Assembly: GCA_020284085.1 (NCBI GenBank)
Contig: JACEVL010000671.1
Coordinates: forward strand, 1 to 64,000
Direction of reading: 5' to 3'
Source: Aporrectodea caliginosa
Lineage: Eukaryota > Annelida > Clitellata > Crassiclitellata > Lumbricidae
DNA: 64,000 nucleotides
Below, piece by piece: positions 43,236 to 55,239 of the stretch (positions are counted from its first letter, which is position 1; every line of letters starts with the position of its first letter). Below the pieces are notes generated by a model that was not told the origin of the DNA, made no database searches, and saw only the letters and a list, made by a program, of their open reading frames with translations. The position numbers and the translations under genes are program-made.

Positions 43236-44537
43236 TACACTCTACAGTGTACTGATCTGTGTCTGTGTAGAGGCCTATTTGACCATGAATGACGTAGACG
43301 ATGTTGTGTAACTCTGTGGGGAGTACTTTCTCTGAACACTGGTTCTCAAATGTGGACTGAAATATTGTTCAATATACATTTATGAGAACATTAATAACAT
43401 CCTGAATTGCTTATATAATACCAGAATTTGTTTTATTTCCACATGAGCATGAACAGAACACTAAGTTTCAGAAATAATATGATGAATGAATTAGTATGAA
43501 TCATACTATGCTTATAGTTGACCCGACATGAGCCTATCACGTTTGATTTTCAAACTAGGGGGAAATCCCCACCTCCCCCTAAATGACCGTGCTGGCTGAA
43601 TATCTCGTGTAGATAAGTGTTTACAATTAGTTCTATTGGAATCCTTGCCCATAAATATGTATGGTTAAACACCAAGATTACGATTATAAGTAAATTAGAA
43701 GCTGAGACATTGACAAAGTTTTATTTCGGTCGAACATTTTGGACAATGGCTGCAAATTTCGTGTAGATAAGTGTTTGTAATTAGCTCTATTGGAATCCTT
43801 GCCCCTAAATATGTATGTTTGGACACCAAGATCACGATTATAAGTGAATTAGAAGCTGAGATATTGACAAAGTTTAATTTCAGTCGGCCATTTTGTAAAA
43901 TGGCTGCCAATTTCGTGTAGATAAGTGTTTGTAATTAGCTCTATTGGAATCCTTGCCCCTGAATATGTATGTTTGGACACCAAGATCACGATTATAAGTG
44001 AATTAGAAGCTGAGATATTGACAAAGTTCAATTTCGGTCGGCCATTTTGGAAAATGGCTGCCAATTTCGTGCAGATAAGTGTTTGCAATTAGCTCCAATG
44101 GAATCCTTGCCCCTAAATATGTATGTTTAGACACCAAAATCACGATTCTAAGAGAAGGAGAAGCTGAGATATTGAACAATATGTATTTCAGTCGGCCATT
44201 TTGTAAAATGGCTGCCACAGCCGCTAGAGGGCCGTCAAAATTTGTGTCCCTGGCTTTTTGGACTCGCCTACCCATGTACTATCTGGAACCAAAGTGGATA
44301 ATTGGTTGCCGTATGTGAAATATTTTTCAGCTCCCGTACCCACTATTTATTTTCAGGTGACTGATCTGAATTTTGACGGCGGCCATCTTGGATTTGACCC
44401 ATTTTCACATAGTTGCCCATGTCAGATTTTGGGAAACTTTTTTTCTTTTAACGTAGACATATCAAAGAGGTGAAACCCATCGAGAAACCTTTTGTAAAAA
44501 TTTTGTTGAACCTCAACTATTTAATGACCGGACTATA

Positions 44538-46160
44538 GTTTGAGGAAAATAACATTTGCAGGGAAGACTCAGTTTAATTAGTTTGGTTAGATCCCTAATT
44601 TTGTCCATTCTTCTCCAGGTATACATTTCGAAAGCCTCCAGTCATCTTATTTCCTCTTTTCTCATTGTCTATGTCTCTGATCCATACAGCGTACTTTATG
44701 ATTCTTTAATTTCTGCGCAAGGAGATGAACATCGGCGGTCAGTGTCCCGTGCTATCACCCAATGTCAGGTCGTCAGTCTCCAATATGCAGATCCTATCTC
44801 AAGTATCACCGTCCGCGTACATACAAAGAAAGAAGGCTGCGCTGCACGGAATGAAAGAAGTGTCTAGAAAGGATCTCGGCGACGACATTCAAAACTGGTG
44901 AGATATTAGTACGCAGTAAAATTGACAGACTCAACTGTGCCAATGGCTGTGTTTTAAAATGTGTTTGGTGATTTTGCGGTCTTTACAACGTCTATCTTTG
45001 TTTCTAGGTGTCATAATATAGAAATATTTCTATGTGCCATGTAGCAGATCACTCTGGAATATCTACCCTACCCCTCGTCATCAGAATTTATTAGTTTTTA
45101 GCATCAAGGTTAAGTGTATTCATGAAAATTAATGTAGACCCCTACCCATTCTTCAAAGCCTTTCGAAACCTCAAAGTAAATTGTGTAACTCGTCTCAATA
45201 TGCACAATTGCTGCGTCTGTAGGCAATTTCGTTTAGACTTATTGTACCTAAGTAGTAACTGAAATAAAAATCCAGTAACTATACCTTGTTACCTTGTGCT
45301 GTCAGTTCTGTGAACTCTAGCGACCTTCATAATCAAGCCTCTCCATTTAGCATCAAGGTTAAGTGTATTCATGTAACTATAACTACAACTAAAAAGAAAA
45401 GTCACTAACTATAGCTGTAACTGTAACTAAAATAAAATCTGTAAAGAGAATCACACTGCCGTCAACTGCCTCAGGCTCCTCTATCCAGTATCCACATTCC
45501 CCGGTGTTTCCATTCAAAACTGAAGTCTTGCCTCTTCAAGACTTCACACCCCGATTCATGTGATCCCATGCACCTTCCAATTCTCGACGTAAACGACACC
45601 CTCCTTGACAGCTATTTTGACCCACTGGCAAACGGACTCGGACCTTCTTTTGACTACCCTTTGGACAACTCAGCTGACTCAACACAGCGCTCGTGAATAA
45701 GTTGGTGCTCATCGTTTGCTTTTGAGTGGCACTTTAGACGATTGGAGTTTATGATTACGATCTGGAAACTATACGAAATGAATTGCCAGTACATTCTAAG
45801 ACAATATAAAAGCATGGCGTGGCCGAAGGAACGGTACATGGATAAGCGAACGGGCAAAACAATTGGCTGCACAGTGTGTAGCGAATAAATCTGATCAAAT
45901 GTCATGTTTAACTAATTAATTAATATAATTATTAGAATAAGCTAGACAATTACAGTGGCGATATATAAAAATGTGGTGGCGATATATGAATATAATATTA
46001 GATTAAGTAAGAGGCTTTTAAAACGTAAATTTTAATATCACGTGATGTGCTATGTTGCTAAGCGACCAGAGACGCTCGGCAAATAGAAAAACACATGGAC
46101 GGTTGAGACCAGTAATGACAGTTAGGACGTTGAAAGAGAAGTTTGCAAGATGGTGAATTG
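44538..46160. other. No gene recognised
   Basis: Begins with the resumed duplicate-C flank (GTTTGAGGAAAATAACATTTG). The phrase AGCATCAAGGTTAAGTGTAT occurs twice (45098 and 45348). The minus ORF 45654-45905 (83 codons) has no domain. Confidence 0.45.
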
Positions 46161-46168
46161 CCAAGAAT

Positions 46169-47089
46169 TATACCCCGCAGCCGATCGAGTCGATCGATCG
46201 AGTCGATCATAAACTCGGCCAAGTCGAGTAGATCGAAAAATCTTCGACTCGATCGACTCGCCGATCGAGTCGATCGTAAACTCGGCCAAGTCGAGTCGAT
46301 CGTTGTTTCCTCGACTCCAACTCGACTCTGAAATATTTTACTTACTATTTTTTTCACAAAATGACAGACCTTATGATATAATGACGTAGTTCTGTGTAAA
46401 CACACAATTACCGTATGAACCTAATATGAAGTTCAGTGCAAATAATGAACCTCTTGGCGCTTTCTTATTAGTGGAAGTTATAGAGATACTTTCTTTCACA
46501 GTTTAATGTAATGTAACAAACTATAACAGATAGATATTACACGTCCTCTACAGTCTCTACTGCAGTCTTCTTTGTTGAGCTGGCACTAATTTATTTACCG
46601 TATCGTAGGAGATTCCATTGTAGCCTAGCTGCCTATCTGATCAAGTCGACAGATTTAGCGAGGCTTAATCCTTACAAGTCAACCACAGTCAGACATGATG
46701 TCATTATAATACCTGAACTGCTACAGTGTTAGGCCTACTTACCAGTTCAATTACAGTTGATGCTTTGTACATTAGACACCAGAGCTATAGAAGTTATAAC
46801 TGCAATTACAGTTGTTAATAGAACCGTGATAACCATTGACAGGTTGAGGAAGAGCGTGCAATTGAAATACATGAGTAACTTAGATACTGGATTATAAGAA
46901 TGCAACAGTCCCCAGCAATTTTGGTCAAGAGACTACAGTCCAAGTCGACGAAGTCGATCGAGTCGATCGTCGTCCGAGCCAAGTCGATCGAGTCGTAGAA
47001 AGGTCGGCGAGTCGACGAAGTCGATCGAGTCGATCGTCGGCCGAGCCAAGTCGATCGTATACACTCGACTCGATCGACTGCGGGGTATA
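46169..47089. mobile_element. hAT-like MITE with subterminal CGATCGAGTCGATCG arrays
   Basis: Inverted ends TATACCCCGCAG and CTGCGGGGTATA are bordered by exact 8-bp copies CCAAGAAT (46161-46168 and 47090-47097). Both ends carry clusters of GTCGATCGAGTCGATCG and CTCGGCCAAGTCGA words (about 46180-46325 and 46940-47075). The interior is AT-rich and non-coding. Confidence 0.92.
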
Positions 47090-47097
47090 CCAAGAAT

Positions 47098-48833
47098 GGA
47101 AAGTTGGCAGCGTCGTTTGAGTTGCGAGGGATGTTTATAGATCGTCTTAGTTAGAAGCGATCGAAGTGTGATAAAGATTTAAGGCGTTACGATCGAAGTG
47201 AGGATCCAAACGTACTCTTGATTCTGCGGGTGTTGGTGGAAGATAAGTGAAGCCACAGCATCGTTTTAACGGAGTAAGACAGTGAGAATTCGAAGTCATT
47301 CGTTCCTGCGAAAGCTAGGAAAGACTATCATTTCTACTGGGATTATTGTCGTGAGATTGGTTGGAATGATCGTCATTTCGAATCCAACTTAGAATTAATC
47401 GAACTGCGGATTACGAGGAACTAGATTTGCGGGACGATCTTATGCGTGTGGATAAGGTTATTCCGACGCTTCATTAACTTTCGAAGACGACGAAGAATTG
47501 GACGTATTCGATGCCAGCGACTGAACTACGAGGATCGACGACTACGGAAGATAAAACTATGAATACTTCTACGAGGGATTCCGACATGAGTTCAACGTGC
47601 ACGCACAAATAGAAATCAGATAAGCCTCATAAAATCTATTTAGAGTAGATTAAAACGCCACTCTAGGTAATTAGGATTGATTGAATTTGTTGTACAGGAT
47701 TGACTCATATTTTCAATATTATTTTAATCTATTTACTACCATGTGTCCAGTGTCAATATTTTCAACAACACTTGTAGTACGTAAGGCCTTCTCAGCCAAC
47801 TTCGACTAAGCTAAACGGCTATATTTTAATATTAGGCTACACAGTGTATGGAATAAAATTATTGCGGTCAGTTGGCGCAAAAGGTTGGCAAAACAAGCAA
47901 TGTACAGTAGGTCTGTTTAGGCGCATGAAGACGATGATGATAAACAAGTGATTGAAGATTGATTTTCTTTTAATACTTGTTTCTACTGAATTTTCATTCT
48001 TGTTCAACATTTTTGTTTGACTGTATTTTGCTAGGATTCAATTTTTCCAAAACTATATTTAAGGAGAAAAATTACAGTACCGCTTTCATTTTCTGAAGTT
48101 TAAAATTCACAAAACCGGTGTTGCTTGTATTCGAGTACCGGTAGCAATAATGTTAATTAGCAATAAGCTATCTTGCTCTTTCGTGATTTTGAACGGTTTT
48201 AATGCTTAAATGACCGATCCTAAAAGTTACGCCTAGACATATTTTTGCCATGTTTGTCTCGCTATATTTTTACATAATATTATTATACCTTTGTGATGCT
48301 TTTGGATATGCCTTGGTTAGTGGAGAAATTAGGTAGGCCTAGCGTGGGTCTCTAAGACCGGTCGAGTTAATTTAGCAACGACAATCGACCAGACAGACAT
48401 TGATAAGCTTATCACTACTGACTTTTCAACAATAGATATGGCAAACTTCGTCAGAGTAGAAAGAGTAGATGAGACTTGATTAAGGTTTTGGAAAGATTAT
48501 TAAACGTAATTAACATTGCTATGTCGACTGCTATACCTTCAATGGTCGATTTCTTAAACACTAAATAACGCTGAAATCACCTTAAACAAACAGCAACGAA
48601 TAACATTTTTTATTATTTAGTTTTGCCGAATTTCGAATTAATTTTAAAGAAATGCTAGTGAAAACCTCAAAGACCTGGCAAATTTTATAGTGATTTGAAT
48701 TGTTACTAAAGATCTACAATAATGTTCCTGTAGCACGAATGCGCTTTAAATGTTGAAGACTTAAAGTCACAAATGTTTACTATATAGATTCATTCGACTG
48801 GGAATCTTTCGGCCTATTCTTTGTCGTTTCATT
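47098..48833. other. No gene recognised; 3' flank of the Ly6-like gene
   Basis: Nothing coding or repetitive was identified. GATCGAAGTG words near 47160-47210 echo the adjacent MITE but lie outside its target duplication. The 3' UTR of the Ly6-like gene should lie at the right end; I see no perfect AATAAA close to the stop. Confidence 0.4.
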
Positions 48834-48997
48834 TCATGCATCAATGGGACAATCGTCCGGTGGATATGAATTACATAGGTGCCCTTCACATGGTTTAGTG
48901 CATAATCTGGCGGTTTTCCCTTGCTTGACGCATTCATAGTATGGTACATCGCCATAATAGCAGCCTCTGGTCATGAAATCAACTTCTTCCGTACCAT
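48834..48997 (-). CDS. Ly6-like gene, exon 3 (C-terminal)
   Basis: Acceptor AG at 48999-48998. The exon starts with AT, completing a GAT codon with the last base of exon 2. Stop TGA at 48836-48834. Six cysteines, ending in the PCEGHLCN motif and DDCPIDA. An overlapping 62-codon ORF in another frame is a shadow. Confidence 0.72.
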
Positions 48998-51900
48998 CTA
49001 ATGAAAATGTAATATAGCAGGCAATTTAAAATTATTACCTGACTAATGCTATTTAAAATTACTGCTAAAATTTACACAAACAAGACGTGTTTAGAACAGT
49101 TGTCATAAGGCTGAATAGACGTATTATATTACTCTCCTTGTAGCGCAAAAGTTCGAATGCAATCTCAGTACAAGAAGTCTTTGTGTGCAAGGAACATGAC
49201 CACAGTTGCAACGTTGAAATATTATGTATGAATGCACGTGTAGGAATTTATGTACGTATGTGTTTGAATGTATGTTTGTTTGTATGTACTATGAATGCAT
49301 TTATGTTAGGTTATTGGGGGTACAAAATATTATGATTTCATAAACGCTTCATTCTCAAACTTTCAACCAATTTACATCAAGGGATGCAGTTAGTCTATCG
49401 TTACTGCGGGATCGCTGGATTACTATTCGATATTAAATTATTTCCAATGATCGACCATTCGTATACATTAGGGAATGCAAACCCTGGTTACCCGAACCGG
49501 GTAACCCGGGTTACCCAGCTTTTTTCAAACCTGAAACCCGGGTTTGAACGCGCTTGAAACCGTAACTTTAACGGTCCTTCACGGTGTGAAACTCACAAAT
49601 GCAGAGTAATGGAAATATAACGATAATAGTGGTTGATAACGGGTTTACGTAATACAACTTCTAACTACTTATTTATCGGCTCATTCCATATCTTTATTGG
49701 TGACTTCGTATGAGTATGGCTTTCCATTTCACACGACCAGTGACTAATGTTGAGTGTTATGACACGTCGGCGTCGTAGCTTCGAATTCGTAAATAATAGC
49801 AGTAGGCCTAAACTGTTTTTATTTGAATTTAGTGATTTCAGACACAAATCCAAACAATGTCTAAATCTGCAAATGTAAAGGGTGGTGTTTGGGATCATTT
49901 CGTTCACGATTCTGAGGGCCAGACGGCTCAATGTCAGTTATGTAACTCGCAGCAAAAATTGCCATCGGTGCAACAAGAAATATGCATAGGCTATTCATCT
50001 CTGGTCCAAGCATAAGATAAACCTGCTGAAACACAAGGACGTTCGTGACCCTTGTCGTTCTGACGAAGTCAATGACGGTAGGCCTCTTAGTCCAAGCACA
50101 ATCACTGGCAGCGATATGTCTCCAAAGCAGTATCTACTTTAGTAAGTTCTGGCTCTGCCAAATAGGGTTGCAGAATAACGATTACTAAATTATCTTCTGA
50201 AAGCAAATGGGCAGGCACTGGAATGGCCTAAAGCTGAGATGTAGACGACTAAGCTGTCATTTGACAATTATTTTTAAAGGCCTATGCAATGATTCTTTCA
50301 GACAGAACGCTCCGTGAATTTTTTCAAGCTGCTAAAAATTATTTTATTTACTTACATGTTTAATAAGAAATTATTTAGTTAATTTAATTTAATTTCAGCG
50401 TTTTCAGTGTTGATTGGTATTCAAGATGCTATAAAATTAGAGGTTCAGGTGTTGGCCTTCGGGACCCTTGCAATGTCTTGCATAACTGTTCTGGAATTGT
50501 TCAGTTCCGGAACATTTTTTATTGAAAAACACTGCTTATTTAAAAAAAATCGCGATTATCCTAAAGTTTTCTTTTTATGCAAAATTCTTGACTGTTGTAG
50601 AACGTTGGACTTGTAGCTGCATACGACGACGTTGTTCTTACGCAAGAAATAGTGCAGTAATAATATTTATCATGTAAAATTTTTTAACCCGTCCAAACCC
50701 GGGTAAGTTACCCGGGTTTTCACGGCGGTCAGACTCGAAACCCGGGTTTCGAAAAAAGACCCAGGGTTTGCATTCCCTAGTATACATGCTATGTGCAATG
50801 TGGGCGCTGTAAAAAATTTTTTAAAGTGATGTCTGGTAACAACGGACGCGGCTAATAGCGTTGCCCAGCATTAAAGGCTGGGCTACACGCGTACGGCACT
50901 ACTTGCAGCCAAAATAACTTTAGGCCTACTTCCTTCTTCAGACTGTCCGTCGGCCAGCGACAACACAGCCTCATGGCAATGCGTTTACTAACTCAGTCCG
51001 TACTATAAATGACTAACAATGAAGGGCAGTACAGAAAGAATAACCGGAAACTGTTTTTGCCATGTCTCAGTTCGAAGAAAGTGGATTAACTTTGCGGTGG
51101 CATGCAGATACTAGTTCCGGTCCAGTCTAAGTGCAATTCACCGTCAGATTTGTGCTGGGCTGAAGACCGCCTAGTTCTCGGATCAGTCTGATGTGATAGA
51201 GTGAATTCTAAGTACCACGATGGGTCAGTAGTTTGAAAGGGTGCAACAGCAAAGTCTGAGGATGTAGCTGAGGTCAGAAGGGCGCTCAGTAGCCTATGTT
51301 TGAAGCGTAGCTCCGTCAAGGTAACAGGAATGGCCTACACTAGCTGATCACTAGCGCAAAGAATTCTAATTGCAGCCATGAATTTCTATTGTATGTAGAC
51401 CCTATCAGGACAAATAATATAAATCATTTTTAACATCTCACAAGAGGTTTTTGTTCATTCATTCATTCATTTATAAATTAATATAGCGCCCCTTCAAGAG
51501 GACTACTCGGATGCGCTCCCGACTCCAGCACGGCCAAAAAGTACAGTTTTGAGTCTAGTAAAGAAAGCTCCAGTAAGAGTCCCAGGGAGCAGGCGTATCT
51601 CCTGAGGAGCCCATTCCAGACCACTGGGCCCAACACGAAAAAGGCTGGATTCTGCATGGTTGCAGTTCGTGCAAATGGTACTAAGGGCACCCTCTTCTCT
51701 GTAGAGCGGCGGGGGCGGCGACCTTGAATACCGAGGGGCAACAAAGCTCCCGCAGGTAGTCTGGGGCAAGACCCAGCTGACATCGTCGCACCAAGGCAGC
51801 AATTCTGTACTCAATGCGCTGCCGGGTAGAGAGCCAGTTGTAAAGTCTCCAGCATATAGCTGGAGACATGACCAAATTTCGGGATAAGACGCGCTGCAGA

Positions 51901-54473
51901 GTGCAGGACTCGATCCAGGTACACTGGTCAATTAGATGGGAGGCCAGAGTACAGTGACGAGCAGTAGTCTTTACATTACATGTACAGGGTGGGCCAAAAA
52001 AGGAACCCTCTACGCATTTTTGCTAATATTTCTGCCAAAAGTGAGAATTTTTAAATCACGTTTTACATGCTTAAAGGTAATTCATATCTACGTATATTGG
52101 CCAAATTGCATCAAAATATTTCACACAGAACAAAAGTTATATCACTTTTACTGAGTCCACCCACTGTTTTTGATGGTTCAAAAACGTAACACAGCAAAAA
52201 ACAACAAAAAAAGAATTTACTAAGTCACTTCTCAAATAAGTGTTATCAAACAAACTTGTTATTGCCAGATACATATTATTTAGAAAAGAAACAGGGTACC
52301 AGCGTAGCTGCACGTCACTGTGACGTCATTTAGCAAGAAGACGATCAAGTTGGTAAATAAAGAATTTTTCAGATTAATAATTTTTTATTGATAAAATGAA
52401 ATTGAAATGTTTCTAAAATATCAAAATGGGCAAGGTGTCAATGACAGACAAAATTCGTATGCAGACACTTCATGAGCAGGGTCTTTGAGTTAAAGCACTA
52501 ATCGCCGTTTGCCCTGATAAACAGTGGAAGCTGAGTAGGCCTAACGTTAAAAAATATGCCGCTGCATTGATGAAAGGGGATCGACTCTGGAACGTCGTAA
52601 AGGCAGCGGAAGGCCGAAATCTGTCCGCACTCCAACAAATGGATAAACACGTACGGGTAGCTATGCAGAAGAAATACCACAATCTGCGACCAAAGCCAAA
52701 AACGATAAGAGAATTGAAGGTCGCATTGAAGTTGACGTGGGAAGATTAACCTCTGGAGCCCATCAACAAAGACATCAAAACTTATCAAAATACTCAGAAC
52801 ATGTTTGGATACTGGTGAAGGACACATTGAACACAAGTTGTGAAACAATAATCAAGTTTGTTTGATAACAATTATTGGAGAAGTGACTTAGTAAAATCGT
52901 TTTTAGTTGCCTTTTGTTGCGTTTCGTTTTTGAACTCTCAAAAAACAGTGGGTGGACTCACTAAAAGTGATATAACTTTTGTTCTGTTTGAAAAGTTATG
53001 GTGAAATTTGGTCACTATACGTAGATATGAATTATCTTTAAGCCTGTTAAACGTGATTTAAAAATTCTTACTTTTGGCGGAAATATTAGCAAAAATGCGT
53101 AGGGGGTTCCTTTTTTTGGCCCACCCTGTACATAGCATTGCATTTTCTAATTTGTAAGAAGATGGTAGCCTAACACCAAAGCTGCAATCCGAATACTCAA
53201 AAATTGTTACTGTTATTTGTATTATAACAATTATTATATTTGTTATTATTATTATAATTATCATCATCGTCATCATCGTCGTCGTCGTCATCATCATCAT
53301 AATCGCCATCGTCATTGTCATCATCATCGTCGTCGTCGTCATCATCATCGCCATCGTCATCGTCATCATAATCATCGCCATCGTCATCGTCATCATAATC
53401 ATCGCCATCGTCATCGTCATCATAATCATCGCCATCGTCATCGTCATCATCATCATCGCCATCGTCATCGTCATCATAATCATCGCCATCGTCATCGTCA
53501 TCATCATCATCGCCATCGTCATCGTCATCATAATCATCGCCATCGTCATCGTCATCATAATCATCGCCATCGTCATCGTCATCATAATCATCGCCATCGT
53601 CATCGTCATCATAATCATCGCCATCGTCATCGTCATCATAATCATCGCCATCGTCATCGTCATCATAATCATCGCCATCGTCATCATCATCATAATCGCC
53701 ATCGTCATTGTCATCATCATCATCATCGTCGTCGTCGTCGTCATCATCATCGCCATCGTCATTGTCATCATAATCATCGCCATCGTCATCGTCATCATCA
53801 TCATGGCGCCATCATCATCGTTACCATTCTTTTTGTTATTTTTATCATTAATTATATCACAGGGATCATATCCCAATAGTATTGTAGTATTTTAATGTCT
53901 TATGTTTCGATAGTAGGTGTTACTACCGTTGTATACTTTGTAATAAGTATACACTGCGCAAAATTTTCCGTCTGCGCATGTTCGGTGGTACGATGTTCTT
54001 TGGCAGCACGCTGTACTATCAGGATATCCATTCCTACGACGGTATCCATTGCAGCTAAAGCACTGGACAACTTCAGAAATAACTGCGAAGAAACAAGAAT
54101 AATGGTTATAATTGCTTTCTCGATTTGTATGCGCGTAAGCATTTAGTTCGGATGCATAGTTATTGCAAAAGGCACCACGCCAGCTGCGCTTGAATAAAAA
54201 TCAAAAATCAATCAAAACTCTTTTATTGAAGCCAAATCAAAGTTACAACAATTAAGAAAATGCAGCAGCATTATGGAACAGTTTACATGAACGTTCTTTA
54301 TAATAATAAATTGACCATGAGAAGCCTAATGATTTCCCCTAACGTTAGACTTACGTATAAACCGCATGTGATCTCATACAAGTACATCAGACTTATTAGA
54401 AGCTTTTACGTATACCTGCAACAGTTGAAATCATCAGCAGAAGAGTCAACGTTGTAAGAAAAAAGCCTGCCAT
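48834..54473 (-). CDS. Secreted Ly6/uPAR-like three-finger protein, three exons
   Basis: Exons 54473-54416, 54082-53927 and 48997-48834 join in frame to 125 codons plus TGA. Exon 1 is a signal peptide (MAGFFLTTLTLLLMISTVA). Exon 2 opens after TTGTTTCTTCGCAG and carries QCFSCNG, a CC pair, then TCADGKFCAVYTYYK, the first half of a three-finger fold. Exon 3 opens after CATTTTCATTAG and gives MTRGCYYG, YYECVKQG and LCTKPCEGHLCN, the C-terminal Ly6 signature. All splice sites are GT-AG and both introns are phase 1, as in known Ly6 genes. There are twelve cysteines, against ten in a standard Ly6 domain. No hydrophobic GPI tail follows, so it is probably secreted. Intron 1 is 333 bp; intron 2 is 4929 bp and packed with transposons. 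Extra exons in intron 2 cannot be excluded. The ligand is unknown; a receptor modulator is the usual role of such proteins. Confidence 0.75.
49469..50779 (+). mobile_element. hAT element remnant in intron 2, 1311 bp
   Basis: Inverted ends TAGGGAATGCAAACCCTGG and CCAGGGTTTGCATTCCCTA carry exact 8-bp copies GTATACAT (49461-49468 and 50780-50787). CCCGGGTAACC-type subterminal repeats occur at both ends. The interior has a BED-finger fragment and a partial MITE related to that at 15580 (about 50320-50534). Confidence 0.92.
49857..50055 (+). pseudogene. BED zinc-finger start of a hAT transposase
   Basis: ATG at 49857, then KSANVKGGVWDHFVHDSEGQ and TAQCQLCN. After a frame change comes NLLKHKDVRD, supplying the finger's histidine. 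A WxxF...CxxC...H pattern at the N-terminus is typical of hAT transposases. The rest of the enzyme is gone. Confidence 0.8.
50788..51477. other. Intron 2 sequence, nothing recognised
   Basis: No coding or repeat signal beyond a short TTCATTCA run at 51455-51470. The minus ORF 51086-51319 is unsupported. Confidence 0.45.
51478..51931 (-). pseudogene. LINE reverse transcriptase C-terminus and 3' UTR
   Basis: The minus strand reads WLSTRQRIEYRIAALVRRCQ, then GLAPDYLRELCCP, and in the next frame FVLGPVVWNGLL. The 3' UTR is AGTCGGGAGCGCATCCGAG...AGGGGCGCTATATTAA followed by (TGAA)n. That UTR resembles the tail of the SINE at 23848. Confidence 0.8.
51985..53128 (+). mobile_element. Tc1/mariner element with about 280-bp inverted repeats
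   Basis: The ends CAGGGTGGGCCAAAAA and TTTTTGGCCCACCCTG lie between TA dinucleotides (51983-51984 and 53129-53130). Inverted arms extend to about 52262 and back from 52852 (ending TCAAACAAACTTG). The interior is a deleted transposase gene. Confidence 0.92.
52426..52848 (+). pseudogene. Mariner-type transposase, internally deleted
   Basis: It begins GKVSMTDKIRMQTLHEQGL and then a stop, as at the N-terminal helix-turn-helix. It jumps to the C-terminal block KKYHNLRPKPKTIRELKVAL, KLTWED, stop, then INKDIKTYQN. The catalytic DDE/D core is missing. Confidence 0.75.
53230..53815. repeat. 27-bp minisatellite (CATCGCCATCGTCATCGTCATCATAAT-like)
   Basis: About 15 units of nine triplets, bordered by irregular CAT/CGT triplets. 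The unit length is a multiple of three, so long His/Arg and Met/Thr ORFs arise on the two strands; they are artefacts. It lies in intron 2, close to exon 2. Confidence 0.93.
53927..54082 (-). CDS. Ly6-like gene, exon 2
   Basis: Acceptor TTCGCAG ending 54083; donor GTAGTA from 53926. It starts with TT (completing GTT with exon 1's G) and ends with a lone G. Six cysteines in 52 codons. The frame could also run on to a TAA at 53894, giving a truncated product. Confidence 0.75.
54416..54473 (-). CDS. Ly6-like gene, exon 1 (signal peptide)
   Basis: ATG at 54473-54471, nineteen codons plus G, donor GTATAC at 54415. Eleven of the nineteen residues are hydrophobic. The near-identical exon at 30287 supports the call. 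The upstream TATA-like box is degraded (TTAAAAAG on the minus strand near 54562). Confidence 0.75.
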
Positions 54474-55239
54474 TTTCGGTTAGTCTTCCTCTTGCGAACT
54501 CGCTTCTGTATGACAGGCAAAGCAACGTATAATAATTATTATAAGCTGTATTGCGACCGTCTTTTTAATGTATCGTCGAAACTGTGTCATAATAAATGCA
54601 TGCAGGTGTTTATGTATGCACGCAAGTATTCACGTACGTAGTACGCGTGTAGGCCTGTTGGTTAGTTTGTATGCATGCACGGATGTTCGTATGCATGTAC
54701 GCGATGAGTCAGTAAAAAACGTCACCCTACAACGTGGCGTAAGGTCTAATGGTGGAACGGATGCACGCTATCGGGTGACCGGCCGGTCCACGAGACCCGG
54801 CGACCCTATTGACTGATTAGAAGATGCTCCGTAGTTAAAGATTTTATTCGCAGAGCACAATTTATTGTACCTTTAGACGATCTTCTTTTATTATATCGAT
54901 GTCATCACTTCCAACACGATGCCACTTTACATGTTTAAGATCTGAGATTACATGTACTGTACAGGAACTGAGCCTTTGGCTCAGCTAGGCTACTGATGCA
55001 GTAAACAATACCTTGTTTGGTAAGGTATTCGTTTAGGTTACTCACTTACTCAAATAACTTACAGATTGGCTGTCTATCTGTCTGTCTGTCTCTTGCTCTC
55101 TAAGAATCTACCTGTTTCTTCTTTTATCTCTCTGCCTCCTCTACATCAGCGCTCTGTGATGCCTCATTAGCAGAGGGATGCGTTTCTTGCCGGAGAGCCA
55201 GAAGCGTGCCATCGCATACGGGCACGGCCAGAAATAAGA

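Larger units (their letters stand above)
40575..44537 (+). mobile_element. 4-kb transposon with 0.8-0.9 kb inverted-repeat arms
   Basis: The arms (about 40579-41345 and 43600-44533) are reverse complements, with ends GTAGTCCAGTCATTAAA and GTCCGGTCATTAAA next to TATA on both sides. Each arm holds three to four tandem units of about 178 bp with the palindrome CCATTTTCCAAAATGG. The middle encodes a decayed HTFGGCDT-family protein. The other duplicate-C copy reads GCATGTTGTTGCAGTTTGAGG at 63355, an empty site. Confidence 0.8.

Noticed and set aside
40808..44318. About ten 71-90 codon similar ORFs (NISASNSLIIVILVSKHTYL type)
   Set aside because: They are copies of the 178-bp arm repeat read in one frame, on opposite strands in the two arms; no start context or conserved protein.
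48767..48955. 62-codon ORF beginning MAMYHTMNASS
   Set aside because: Out-of-frame shadow over Ly6-like exon 3.
53058..53879. 220-272 codon His/Arg and Met/Thr ORFs
   Set aside because: A 27-bp triplet minisatellite translates openly in every frame; no unique sequence supports a protein.
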